A stretch of DNA of 64,000 bases from an uncultured Oscillospiraceae bacterium (GTDB lineage: Bacteria; Bacillota; Clostridia; Oscillospirales; Acutalibacteraceae): contig USJL01000005.1 of the NCBI GenBank assembly GCA_900555015.1, positions 32,346 to 96,345 on the forward strand, in the 5' to 3' direction. Position numbers and translations under genes: made by a program. Shown here piece after piece: positions 51,547 through 60,450 of this stretch (position 1 is the first letter of the stretch; each line of letters starts with the position of its first letter). Below the pieces are notes generated by a model, which searched no databases, had not been told where the DNA came from, and was given only the letters and a program-made list of their open reading frames with translations.

Positions 51547-52209
51547 TTATTTGTCAAGCCAACCGGCTTTATACATAAGGTGTGCGCCTACAAGGGAAAC
51601 AACAACACCAATTGGAATAAGTACACCTGTACCTAAAGTGCCTTTAAATAACAAAATTATTGTAAGCACAACAATAGGTAAAATAGAAATTTTCCAATGC
51701 TTTGCAAGGTAAGATGCGCAAAGTGCGCCGAAAAGTGCAGGTGTTACCTGTTGAAATGCAGGTGCAAACGGAGAGCCGGGGTCTGTTATATTGTGCAAAA
51801 CAGGGAAAAATGCAAGCACACAAACGGCAATAATAACAGTTGTTACTATTGATGATACGGCAATGGAAATGGTGGAAATAACCTCGCCCTTTTCGCTGTT
51901 AGGTTCAACTTTTGCACTGTCCATTGCGCTAAGTGCAACAGGAAGTTTAAGGTTTGTAATGTTGCCTGTAACAAAGCCCAAATATGTGCCGCCTGTGCCT
52001 AAAAGCGGTGAATATGTTAAAACTTCAAGCACTGCCGTTGGGTAAAAAACAAGGGCAACCGTGGCAAGACCTTTGCCAATCATTTCAAATTTTGGGGAAA
52101 CACCTAAGTGCCAACAAATTAATGCAGGTACGGCAAGGAAAATAGCAAGGGTTACTACCGTCCAAATTTTACCGTATGTGTGGGTTTTATTAATATATTT
52201 ATCGTTCAT
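51547..52209 (-). CDS. Membrane partner protein of DUF5058 (220 aa)
   Basis: On the minus strand GGAGGGG precedes the ATG at 52209; an upstream ATG at 52224 lies inside the DUF5058 gene. The protein has about six membrane segments (VVTLAIFLAVPALICWHLGV, VVTTVIIAVCVLAFFPVL near the middle, and so on) and a central TYSPLLGTGGTYLGFVTGN stretch rich in glycine, like a substrate-binding hairpin. It is always seen paired with a DUF5058-type gene in Clostridia, and together they look like a two-part transporter. No named function. Confidence 0.65.
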   Translation of the reverse strand: MNDKYINKTHTYGKIWTVVTLAIFLAVPALICWHLGVSPKFEMIGKGLATVALVFYPTAVLEVLTYSPLLGTGGTYLGFVTGNITNLKLPVALSAMDSAKVEPNSEKGEVISTISIAVSSIVTTVIIAVCVLAFFPVLHNITDPGSPFAPAFQQVTPALFGALCASYLAKHWKISILPIVVLTIILLFKGTLGTGVLIPIGVVVSLVGAHLMYKAGWLDK

Positions 52210-52211
52210 TA

Positions 52212-52982
52212 TTAACCCCTCCATTCAAAAAACGCTATGTTTGCCGGCAGTATTTGGGCAAGCAGCATAACAAGCGCCATGGCTCCGATCATAGCAAAAG
52301 GCATTGCAAAGCTCTCCAGCCATTTCATATGCTTCAGCGTTGAAAGCTTTTGCAAAACAAGCATTAAAACAACGGAAAATACAAGGGCGGCAACGGAAAG
52401 TACGCCGGCGCCGTCGCCTGTAATATCGGTACTGCCCTGTCCGGCAATGGCACGTGCCACAAATGCGGCTATAAGGCCTATAAATGCCGCCGCACTCATA
52501 ACAGATGACCATTTACTGTTTTTAGATGCCACATTGCCGATTTTGCTTTGTATTTTTTTAAGAAAAATAGGAATTAAAATAAGGGGCATTATAGAACCTA
52601 ATGTCATAACCCATGCAACAGTGCCGAAAACTTCCGGGTCTGTAATGGGGTTTGCTATTCCTCCTGTAAGACCGTAAGCCTCAATGGCATTTGTTGCGGC
52701 GGTTACTTCATATGAAATGTTGCCTATAACCGTAAGCCTTATCCAGGGCAATACATATCCAAGTCCTGCGGAAAGTGTTAAAACCGTGGCAACAATTCCT
52801 ATGGCAGGCGCAACGGTAAACAAACCGCTTGAAATAATGGTGCTTTTAATTGTTGCTTTTTCAATGCCTAATTCACGGGCTTTTTTTATTGCTCTTACAA
52901 GAAAGAAAACGGCTTGGGCAATAACAAAAATCACAATGCAAATTGCCAGGCATATCATAAATTTATCTTCTTTAAAATCCAT
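52212..52982 (-). CDS. DUF5058-family membrane protein
   Basis: 256 residues with six or seven membrane segments. The N-terminal LAICIVIFVIAQAVFFLVRA helix followed by the amphipathic KKARELGIEKATIKSTIISS and the GLFTVAPAIGIVATVLTLSAGLG block is typical of DUF5058. AAAGGAG precedes the ATG on the minus strand. It is next to an M20 peptidase and a second membrane protein, which suggests transport of a peptide or acyl-amino acid that the peptidase uses. This is inference. Confidence 0.75.
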   Translation of the reverse strand: MDFKEDKFMICLAICIVIFVIAQAVFFLVRAIKKARELGIEKATIKSTIISSGLFTVAPAIGIVATVLTLSAGLGYVLPWIRLTVIGNISYEVTAATNAIEAYGLTGGIANPITDPEVFGTVAWVMTLGSIMPLILIPIFLKKIQSKIGNVASKNSKWSSVMSAAAFIGLIAAFVARAIAGQGSTDITGDGAGVLSVAALVFSVVLMLVLQKLSTLKHMKWLESFAMPFAMIGAMALVMLLAQILPANIAFFEWRG

Positions 52983-52989
52983 TAAATTT

Positions 52990-54456
52990 TTACTCCTTTG
53001 TCATTAAGCGAATATATCTTTTGAAAAAGGTAACGCCTTGGGTCATTTGTTCAACGGGAATTCTTTCGTTTGTTGAATGTGTTGTTAACAGCAATTTTGT
53101 GTCAACGGTAAACGGTGCAAAACGGTAAATGTTTTGGCACACGTTTTCGTAGTTATATGCGTCTGTGCCGCCCATTACAAGGTACGGTGCAACAATGTTT
53201 TTTTCATTAATATTAATTGAAAGGCGTGAAAGTGTTTCAAACGCTTTTGTATTTGTCGGCGAAACAAGGCTTGGCTCTTTGCCTTTAACAAATTCTATTG
53301 TTGTGTTTTCATCGCCCATATATTTTTCAATGTGGCGGCGAACATCTTCAATGGTTTGCCCCGGCATTATTCTGAAATTAACCGTAACGCTTGCTTTTTG
53401 GGGCAAAACATTTGCCGCAGGCGAGCCTTGGCACATTGTAACAGCCGTTGTGGTTCTTACAAGGGAAGCGGCAGGGGGAATTTTATTCATTATTTTAAGC
53501 AGCAACGGCTTTAAAAGCCAAAGGTTGCAAAAAACTACTCTGCCTAAATATGATGTTCGCTTGCCTATGTCTGTGAAAAGATTATACACAAACGGCAAAA
53601 TTTTAGATTTGAATTGGTGGTTTTCCAAGTTTTCAACTTTTTTGGAAAGTATGCCTATTGCCGTGTGCTTCGGCGGCTGTGATGAATGACCGCCTTTTGC
53701 CGTGTATGTGATTTTAAAATCCGCATATCCTTTTTCGGCAACGCCTATGCCTGCCAAATTTGCGTCAAGAATACCTTTAACTTTTGCCGGCAGCATTGCG
53801 CCGCCTTCGTCAATTACACTGTCTAATTCAACGCCTCTTTCTTCAAGAACTTTGGCAAGCTCGTGAGCGCCGTTGTTTGTTCCTGCCACAATTTCTTCAT
53901 TGTGTCCAAAGCAAAGGTAAACCGTTCTTTCAGGCTGAAATCCTTCTTCAAGCAAGGTTTCCACGCTTTCAATCAGGCAAATAAGGTGGTTTTTCATATC
54001 AAGGGCGCCTCTGCCCCAAATAAATTCGCCGTCGTTATAACCGTCAAACGCAGGGTGTTCCCAGTCTTGTTCCGTGCCGTCTGAAACAGGCACAACGTCT
54101 TGGTGTGCAAGAAAGGCTATGGGTTTTAAATTTTCGTTTGTGCCTTTCCATGTAAACAGCAGGCTTGCTTTTGAAACATCCTCCACAGTTAAATTTTTAT
54201 GTACAAGCGGATATGCTTCACGCAAAAAGTTGTGAAATTTGTCAAACTCAGCCCAGTCGGTTTCGTTTTCGTCATTGTGCGAAATTGTTTTAATTTGAAT
54301 TGCACGGCTTAAATTATCGCAGGCACGCTTTGAATTAACCTTTTCTTCGGGAAATTCTTCTTTTTTCGGCAATACGGTTTTAAAAAATGCCGCTCTTATA
54401 AGCGTAAGCACAATAAATGCCGCTAAAATAATTAAAATTGCGTACAAAATCTTCAT
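52990..54456 (-). CDS. M20-family metallopeptidase with N-terminal anchor
   Basis: On the minus strand AAAAGGGG precedes ATG 54456, giving 488 residues; the longer frame begins at 54504. One N-terminal membrane helix (ILYAILIILAAFIVLTLIRA) anchors it. Zinc ligands and catalytic residues of M20 enzymes are visible: FLAHQDVVPVSDG (His), GRGALDMKN (bridging Asp), CFGHNEEI (general base Glu), GGHSSQPP in the dimer domain and GGTDAYNY near the end. The size and layout resemble carboxypeptidase S/PM20D1-type enzymes, which act on peptides or N-acyl amino acids. Confidence 0.85.
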   Translation of the reverse strand: MKILYAILIILAAFIVLTLIRAAFFKTVLPKKEEFPEEKVNSKRACDNLSRAIQIKTISHNDENETDWAEFDKFHNFLREAYPLVHKNLTVEDVSKASLLFTWKGTNENLKPIAFLAHQDVVPVSDGTEQDWEHPAFDGYNDGEFIWGRGALDMKNHLICLIESVETLLEEGFQPERTVYLCFGHNEEIVAGTNNGAHELAKVLEERGVELDSVIDEGGAMLPAKVKGILDANLAGIGVAEKGYADFKITYTAKGGHSSQPPKHTAIGILSKKVENLENHQFKSKILPFVYNLFTDIGKRTSYLGRVVFCNLWLLKPLLLKIMNKIPPAASLVRTTTAVTMCQGSPAANVLPQKASVTVNFRIMPGQTIEDVRRHIEKYMGDENTTIEFVKGKEPSLVSPTNTKAFETLSRLSININEKNIVAPYLVMGGTDAYNYENVCQNIYRFAPFTVDTKLLLTTHSTNERIPVEQMTQGVTFFKRYIRLMTKE

Positions 54457-54508
54457 TCTTTTACCCCTTTTAATATGAAATTTTTTACAATTTAAAATAT
54501 GCAAATTA

Positions 54509-54538
54509 ATTATTGCACACTTTTTTACATTTTGTCAA
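54509..54538 (-). promoter_or_regulatory. Promoter of the M20-DUF5058 operon
   Basis: On the minus strand TTGACA (54538-54533) and AATAAT (54514-54509) with an 18-base spacer, 53 bases before the M20 start. Confidence 0.65.
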
Positions 54539-54560
54539 TTAAAAAAGTTTTTTATTGCTA

Positions 54561-54589
54561 TTGATTTAGAAAAAAAATTACTGTATAAT
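54561..54589 (+). promoter_or_regulatory. Promoter of the DUF1846 gene
   Basis: TTGATT (54561-54566), a 17-base spacer and a perfect TATAAT (54584-54589). Confidence 0.8.
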
Positions 54590-54601
54590 ATGTAAGTACA
54601 G

Positions 54602-54631
54602 ACGGTTGTACCCAGGTGCAACCGTTTTTTT
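54602..54631 (+). terminator. Promoter-proximal hairpin with T tract
   Basis: GGTTGTACC pairs with GGTGCAACC (one G-U) with a two-base loop, extended by CG/CG outside and followed by T7. It begins about 12 bases after the -10 box, i.e. within the first bases of the transcript, and ends 30 bases before the DUF1846 start codon. Confidence 0.65.
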
Positions 54632-54662
54632 CATTTCAGTGATGTTTTTCAGAGAGGGTAAA

Positions 54663-56123
54663 ATGTATAAAATAGGTTTTGATAATAATAAATATCTTCA
54701 AATGCAATCGGAAAGAATTAAAGAAAGAATTGCGGAATTCGGCGGTAAATTGTACTTGGAATTCGGCGGCAAACTTTTTGACGATTATCACGCATCCCGT
54801 GTGCTTCCCGGTTTTCAGCCGGACAGCAAGCTGCAAATGCTTATGCAGTTAAAGGATGAGGCGGAAATTGTTATAGTTATCAGCGCCGAGGATATTGAAA
54901 AAGCAAAATTGCGTGGAGATTTGGGCATTACATACGATAAAGATGTTATTCGTCTTATTAAATCTTTTACAGATAAAGGCTTAATGGTGGGCAGTGTTGT
55001 TTTAACAAAATACACTTCAAGCGCACGTGTTAACGCATTTGAAGAAAGGCTTAATAAATTAGGCTATCCCGTTTATCATCACTATGTTATAGAAGGTTAT
55101 CCGTCAAACATTGCAAAAATTGTAAGCGATGACGGATACGGCAAAAACGATTATATTAAAACAGAGCGTTCCCTTGTTGTTATTACTGCTCCCGGTCCGG
55201 GCAGCGGTAAAATGGCAACATGCCTTTCACAGCTTTATCATGAAAATAAAAGGGGCATAAAAGCAGGTTACGCAAAATTTGAAACGTTTCCTATTTGGAA
55301 CATTCCTCTTAACCATCCGGTTAATATGGCTTATGAAGCGGCAACTGCCGATTTAAATGACGTTAATATGATAGACCCGTGGCATTTGGCGGCTTACGGT
55401 GAAACAACCGTTAATTATAACAGAGATGTGGAAATTTTTCCTGTTTTAAAAGCCACATTTGAAAAAATTTACGGCTCTTGCCCTTATAAATCACCTACAG
55501 ATATGGGTGTTAATATGGCAGGTAACTGCATTGTGGATGACGATGCGGTAAGCGCTGCATCAAGAGATGAAATTATAAGAAGATATTTTACTGCTTTGGG
55601 AAACAGCTTAACATCTCAAAACAGCAATGAACTTTATAAATTGGAGCTTCTTTTAAATCAGGCTGAAATTCAGCCGGAAACAAGAAAGCCTGTTGTGCCT
55701 GCCAGAGAAACGGAAAAGGCTTCGGGTGCTCCGGCAGCCGCTATTGAATTAAATGACGGCAGAGTAATTACAGGCAAAACATCAAATCTTTTAGGCTGTG
55801 CGTCGGCTATGCTTTTAAATGCATTAAAGGAACTGGCAGGTATTGATGACAGCGTGCTTCTTATTTTGCCTGATGTTATTGCACCTATTCAGGAACTTAA
55901 AGTTAAGCATTTGGGTAATAAAAACCCAAGACTTCATACTGATGAGGTTTTGCTTGCCCTTTCTGTTTCTGCGGCGGAAGATGAAAATGCAAAGCTTGCT
56001 CTTGACCAACTTTGTAAACTTAAAAATTGCGAAATGCATTCAACCGTTATGCTGGCACAGGTAGACCAAAACATTCTTAAAAAATTAGGCGTTCGCTTAA
56101 CCTGCGACCCTAAAAGCAAATAA
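54663..56123 (+). CDS. DUF1846 family protein
   Basis: Start ATG 54663 after GAGAGGG; the open frame begins at 54606. 486 residues with the family pattern IGFDNNKYLQMQSERIKERI at the start, FGGKLFDDYHASRVLPGF, TAPGPGSGKMATCLSQLYHE (a P-loop-like stretch near residue 180) and MIDPWHLAAYGETTVNYNRD. The family is widespread in Bacillota and its role is not settled; the fold looks like a nucleotide-binding enzyme. It precedes pyrG by 37 bases, so they may be co-transcribed. Confidence 0.88.
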   Translation: MYKIGFDNNKYLQMQSERIKERIAEFGGKLYLEFGGKLFDDYHASRVLPGFQPDSKLQMLMQLKDEAEIVIVISAEDIEKAKLRGDLGITYDKDVIRLIKSFTDKGLMVGSVVLTKYTSSARVNAFEERLNKLGYPVYHHYVIEGYPSNIAKIVSDDGYGKNDYIKTERSLVVITAPGPGSGKMATCLSQLYHENKRGIKAGYAKFETFPIWNIPLNHPVNMAYEAATADLNDVNMIDPWHLAAYGETTVNYNRDVEIFPVLKATFEKIYGSCPYKSPTDMGVNMAGNCIVDDDAVSAASRDEIIRRYFTALGNSLTSQNSNELYKLELLLNQAEIQPETRKPVVPARETEKASGAPAAAIELNDGRVITGKTSNLLGCASAMLLNALKELAGIDDSVLLILPDVIAPIQELKVKHLGNKNPRLHTDEVLLALSVSAAEDENAKLALDQLCKLKNCEMHSTVMLAQVDQNILKKLGVRLTCDPKSK

Positions 56124-56160
56124 AAATATAACAAACAAAATATTTAAGGAGGAAAAGTAA

Positions 56161-57777
56161 ATGAAAAAAGCAAAGTACATTTTTGTAACAGGCGGCGTTG
56201 TAAGCGGTCTTGGCAAGGGAATTACTGCGGCGTCTCTTGGCAGGCTTTTAAAGGCAAGAGGGCTTAAAGTAACCGCACAAAAGCTTGACCCATACCTTAA
56301 TGTAGACCCCGGCACAATGAACCCGGTGCAGCACGGCGAAGTTTTTGTTACCGATGACGGCGCAGAAACAGACCTTGATTTGGGACATTATGAAAGATTT
56401 ATTGATGAATCCCTTTCGCAAAACTCAAACCTTACTTCAGGCAGAGTTTATTGGAAAGTTATTTCAGATGAACGCAAGGGCGTTTACGGCGGTCAAACAA
56501 TTCAAATTATTCCACACGTTACAAATGAAATTAAAAAATCCATTGCCCGTAATGCGGAAACAGGAGCAGATGTTTGCTTTGTTGAAATCGGCGGCACAAT
56601 AGGCGATATTGAAAGCCAACCGTTTTTAGAGGCTATTCGTCAATTTTCTGTTGAATACGGCAGAGAAAATTGCCTTTTTGTTCACGTTACTCTTGTTCCT
56701 TATCTTGCGGCTTCCGATGAACTTAAATCAAAGCCTACTCAGCACAGTGTTAAGGAAATGCTTTCTTTGGGCATTCAGCCGGATATTATTGTGTGCAGAA
56801 CAGAACATCCCCTTAATGACGATATTAGAAATAAAATTGCTCTTTTCTGCAATGTGGGCAAGGAATGTGTTATTGAAAATAATAACTGCGATATTCTTTA
56901 TGCCGTTCCTATGATGCTTAAAGATGAGGGACTTGATTCTGTTGTTATTAAAAAGTTGGGCCTTGAATGCGGCGAGCCTGATTTAACGGATTGGCAGGCT
57001 ATGCTTGACGCTTTGCGTACGCCGGTTCAAACGGTTAAAATTGCAATGGTTGGCAAATATGTTGAGTTGCACGACAGTTATATTTCCGTTAACGAGGCTT
57101 TAAAGCATGGCGGAATTGAAACTCACTCTGCTGTTGATATTCATTGGATAGACAGTGAAAGCCTTGAGGGTGAAAATGTTAATTTAGATGAAATTTTAGG
57201 CGATATGGATGGAATTCTTGTTCCAGGCGGCTTTGGCAGCAGGGGCATTGAGGGTAAAATCAAAGCCTGCAATTATGCAAGAACAAACAATATTCCGTAT
57301 CTTGGTATTTGCCTTGGTATGCAAATTGCAATTATTGAATTTGCAAGAAATGTTTTAGGTTTAAGCGGTGCAAATTCCGCTGAAATAAACCCCGAAACAC
57401 CGTATCCCGTTATTGATATTTTGCCTGAACAAAAGGATGTTACCGATATGGGCGGTACAATGCGCCTCGGTCAATATCCGTGTGCATTAAATCCGGAATC
57501 AAAATCATATGCTCTTTACGGTGCATCAATGATTTATGAACGCCATAGACACAGATATGAAGTTAATAACGATTACAGAAACGATTTGCTTGCCGGCGGT
57601 ATGATTTTTGCCGGCACTTCACCCGATAATCATATTGTTGAAATGGTTGAAATTCCTACTCATCCTTGGTTTGTTGCTTGCCAGTTCCACCCTGAATTTA
57701 AGAGCAGACCAAATAAACCTCATCCTCTTTTCCGTGGCTTTGTAACCGCAGCGGCAAACAGACATAAGGAAAAGTAA
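56161..57777 (+). CDS. pyrG: CTP synthase
   Basis: 538 residues, normal length. It makes CTP from UTP, ATP and glutamine. The synthetase domain starts [20 protein letters not shown] (P-loop and UTP-site residues) with [15 protein letters not shown]; the glutaminase domain has [11 protein letters not shown], the catalytic Cys in [15 protein letters not shown] near residue 380, and the His-Glu pair in [18 protein letters not shown] lies before the ATG. A reliable host housekeeping marker. Confidence 0.97.
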   Translation: MKKAKYIFVTGGVVSGLGKGITAASLGRLLKARGLKVTAQKLDPYLNVDPGTMNPVQHGEVFVTDDGAETDLDLGHYERFIDESLSQNSNLTSGRVYWKVISDERKGVYGGQTIQIIPHVTNEIKKSIARNAETGADVCFVEIGGTIGDIESQPFLEAIRQFSVEYGRENCLFVHVTLVPYLAASDELKSKPTQHSVKEMLSLGIQPDIIVCRTEHPLNDDIRNKIALFCNVGKECVIENNNCDILYAVPMMLKDEGLDSVVIKKLGLECGEPDLTDWQAMLDALRTPVQTVKIAMVGKYVELHDSYISVNEALKHGGIETHSAVDIHWIDSESLEGENVNLDEILGDMDGILVPGGFGSRGIEGKIKACNYARTNNIPYLGICLGMQIAIIEFARNVLGLSGANSAEINPETPYPVIDILPEQKDVTDMGGTMRLGQYPCALNPESKSYALYGASMIYERHRHRYEVNNDYRNDLLAGGMIFAGTSPDNHIVEMVEIPTHPWFVACQFHPEFKSRPNKPHPLFRGFVTAAANRHKEK

Positions 57778-57815
57778 TTGATTTCGTTTTTTGTTAAAGA
57801 GAAATTTCAGCGTAG

Positions 57816-58120
57816 TGCCTCCATTTCACAAGGGGGACTAAATATATAAAGTAAAAGCCTCCCTTGTCAAAGGGCGATTCCCCTAATAGGGGAAATGTCT
57901 GCAACGCAGACAAAAGGGTTTAGGACCGCTTGCGGCGGTGGGATTCCTAATTTAGCCTCCCTTGTCAAAGGGTGATTCCCCTAACAGGGGAAATGTCTGC
58001 AACGCAGATAAAAGGGTTTAGGCAACACGAAGTGTTGACGGAGGGATTCTTGTAAGGCTTACATCATTTAATTGAATCCCCCTGTCATCTTCAATGACAT
58101 TCCCCTTTCACAAGGGGGAC
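57816..58120. repeat. Dispersed palindromic intergenic repeat (copy B, composite)
   Basis: The whole gap between pyrG and the MATE gene is repeat. It holds two direct 69-base copies, 57856-57924 and 57954-58022, differing at three positions, each with the palindromes TCCCCTAA.AGGGGA and GTCTGCAACGCAGAC. The right part 58041-58084 is a reverse copy of 51398-51442. The two ends carry TTTCACAAGGGGGAC in the same orientation. No gene is visible in it. Confidence 0.8.
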
Positions 58121-58176
58121 TTATATATTATGATAAAAAACAAGGCGGCAATCATTACTAATAATAAAAAGGTAAA

Positions 58177-59504
58177 ATGAAAAACATTGATTTAACAACA
58201 GGAAGCATAACAAAAAAACTGTGGCTTTTTTCATTGCACCTTATGCTGGGAAATGTTTTGCAACAATTTTATAATTTGGCAGACACTTGGGTTGTAGGCA
58301 GGTTTATAGGTTCAAACGCTTTGGCGGCGGTTGGTTCTTCCTATACGCTTATGACCTTTTTAAATTCTGTTATTATAGGTTTGTGCCTTGGGGCAGGAAC
58401 CTTTTTTTCTGTTGCCTTGGGGCAAAAAGATTTAAAAAAATTAAAAACGGCAAGTTTATTTCTTTTGTTATTATCGGCACTCTTTCTTTGTTTACGGGTG
58501 CCGTTGTTTATTTTGGATGGCGTGGCATAATCGGTTTAATGCAAATCCCCCCGGAACTTTTTGAAATTACAGGCGAATATTTGGCGTGTGTTTCATTTGG
58601 TGTTTTTGCATTGTTTATTTATAATTACTATGCTTGCTTTTTGCGTGGCGTCGGCAACAGCGGCACACCTCTTGTTTTTCTTGGGGTAAGTGTTGTGCTT
58701 AACATTGGGCTTGATTTTTATTTTGTTTCCGCTTTAGGCAGCGGCATAAAAGGTGCGGCGGTTGCCACTGTAATTTCTCAATATATCGCCGGCGTGGGCA
58801 TTGCTGTGTATTCTTTTGTAAAATATCCCCGGTTTCGTGTGGGCAAGGCAGATGTTTCATTTAATTCGGCAACATTAAAAAGCATTGCTTCACTTTCCGG
58901 CTTTACTTGTTTACAGCAGTCTGTAATGAATTTTGGCATTTTGGCTGTGCAGGGAATTGTAAACGGTTTTGGCACAGCTGTAATGTCTGCATTTGCGGTG
59001 GCTGTTAAAATAGACACGGTGGCTTATATGCCGGTGAAGGATTTCGGCAACGGCTTTTCAACATTTGTTGCCCAAAATTACGGCGCCAAAAAGCCTCAAA
59101 GAATAAAAACGGGAATAAAGCAGTCTGTTATAAGCGTGGCGCTGTTTTGCATTGTTATAAGCACGGTTGTGTGCGTTTTTGCACCATGGTTTATGAAAAT
59201 ATTTATCAGTCCGTCGGAGAGTGAAATAATTGAAATCGGCGTTAAATATTTGAGAATTGAGGGCGCTTTTTACTTGGGAATCGGCATTTTGTTTATGCTT
59301 TACGGCTATTTTCGTGCCGTGGATAAGCCTGCGGTTTCCGTTGTTTTAACGGTTATTTCTTTAGGTACCCGTGTGTTTTTGGCGGCAGTTTTGTCTAAAA
59401 TCGGCTCAGTTGGCGTAATCGGCATTTGGGTAAGCATTCCCATCGGTTGGTTTTTGGCAGATGTTGCAGGCGTTGTTTTAATGAAAAAAATTAAACGATT
59501 TTAA
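58177..59504 (+). pseudogene. MATE-family efflux transporter with a frameshift
   Basis: The first part (58177 to about 58440) encodes the MATE N-terminus: LWLFSLHLMLGNVLQQFYNLAD, TWVVGRFIGSNALAAVGSSY and GLCLGAGTFFSVALGQKD. The rest continues in the -1 frame (FISFVIIGTLSLFTGAVVYF, then FLRGVGNSGTPLVFLG, MSAFAVAVKIDTVAYMPV) to 59504. The switch point is the run of seven A at 58434-58440; one extra A would restore a full protein of about 442 residues. It is a recent mutation, a phase-variable site or a sequencing error. Confidence 0.87.
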
Positions 59505-59520
59505 TTTAGAGGTGTTTGCA

Positions 59521-60273
59521 GTGAATGAAAATAAGTTTGATAAAAAGGGCATTGTTTACAGTAAATACAGACCGGGTTATCCTGCCGCTCTTTTTGAATA
59601 TTTAACAGAGAAAAATATAATTTCCCCTAAAAGTGTTTGTGCCGATATTGGCGCAGGCACGGGAATTTTCACAAAATCACTTTCATATTATGCAGGCAGT
59701 GTTTTTGCCGCAGAGCCAAATGAGGATATGCTTTTTGCGGCAAAAAATTATTTGCAGGGTATAAACAATGTAACGTTAATAAATTCCAATGCGGAAAATA
59801 CAAAACTGCCTTCAAACAGCGTTGACGTTGTTTTTGCCGCCCAGTCTTTTCATTGGTTTAATAAAAATAAATTTCGCAGTGAATGTAAAAGAATTTTAAA
59901 GCCGGGCGGAACGGTTGTACTTGTTTGGAACAGTCGTGAGGAAGAGCAACCTTTAATGATTGAAAATTTTAAGGTTAATAAAAAGTTTTGCCCTGATTTT
60001 AAAGGATTTTCAAAAGGTTTGCATTTGGCAGACGAATCACTTTTTTGTGATTTTTTTAACGGCGAATTTGAAGTAAAAACTTTTAAAAACCCTATTAAAT
60101 ATAATGAGGATGAATTTATAGGCAGAAACTGCTCGTCATCCTACGCTCCCGTTAAGGGCGATGAAAATTTTAACGGTTATGTTGCCGCTTTAAAAGATTT
60201 GTTTTTGCACTTTAATCAAAACGGTGCTGTGGACTACCCTTATGAAACAGCTTGCTATATCGGCAGTGTGTAA
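59521..60273 (+). CDS. Class I SAM-dependent methyltransferase
   Basis: GTG 59521 follows AGAGGTG; the open frame starts at 59512. The 250-residue protein opens with KYRPGYPAALFEYL, then motif I VCADIGAGTGIFTKSL near residue 45, VFAAEPNEDML, the VVFAAQSFHWFN motif near residue 108 and ILKPGGTVVLVWNSRE. This is the UbiE/methyltransferase-11 type; the substrate is unknown (a small molecule is usual). It is 16 bases downstream of the broken MATE gene and probably in one operon with it. Confidence 0.87.
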   Translation: MNENKFDKKGIVYSKYRPGYPAALFEYLTEKNIISPKSVCADIGAGTGIFTKSLSYYAGSVFAAEPNEDMLFAAKNYLQGINNVTLINSNAENTKLPSNSVDVVFAAQSFHWFNKNKFRSECKRILKPGGTVVLVWNSREEEQPLMIENFKVNKKFCPDFKGFSKGLHLADESLFCDFFNGEFEVKTFKNPIKYNEDEFIGRNCSSSYAPVKGDENFNGYVAALKDLFLHFNQNGAVDYPYETACYIGSV

Positions 60274-60320
60274 ATATGTGAAAATATATGAAAATATATT
60301 AATAATGTATTAACGGTTTG

Positions 60321-60349
60321 TTGACACAGTTTAGTATATGTTATATAAT
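60321..60349 (+). promoter_or_regulatory. Strong promoter of the giant surface protein
   Basis: Perfect TTGACA (60321-60326) and TATAAT (60344-60349) with a 17-base spacer. An about 100-base untranslated leader follows. Confidence 0.88.
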
Positions 60350-60450
60350 TTATTTGAATATTATGCTTTTTTGTGAATTATTATATAAATTTGCTTTGCT
60401 TGCAAAAAATGCCGTGTATTCAAATAAATATATAAAGGGGAACTGCGAAA

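Noticed and set aside
53165..53689. Plus-strand ORF of 174 codons inside the M20 peptidase gene
   Set aside because: The opposite strand has all M20 motifs and good ribosome and promoter signals; this frame is an antisense artefact.
57856..58022. Two 69-base direct repeats as a possible CRISPR array
   Set aside because: Only two units, too long, separated by 29 bases with its own palindromes and related to another intergenic repeat; no cas genes.
58287..59504. The long MATE ORF taken as a separate complete gene
   Set aside because: Its first about 50 codons are an out-of-frame reading of the true N-terminus; it is the downstream part of the frameshifted gene.
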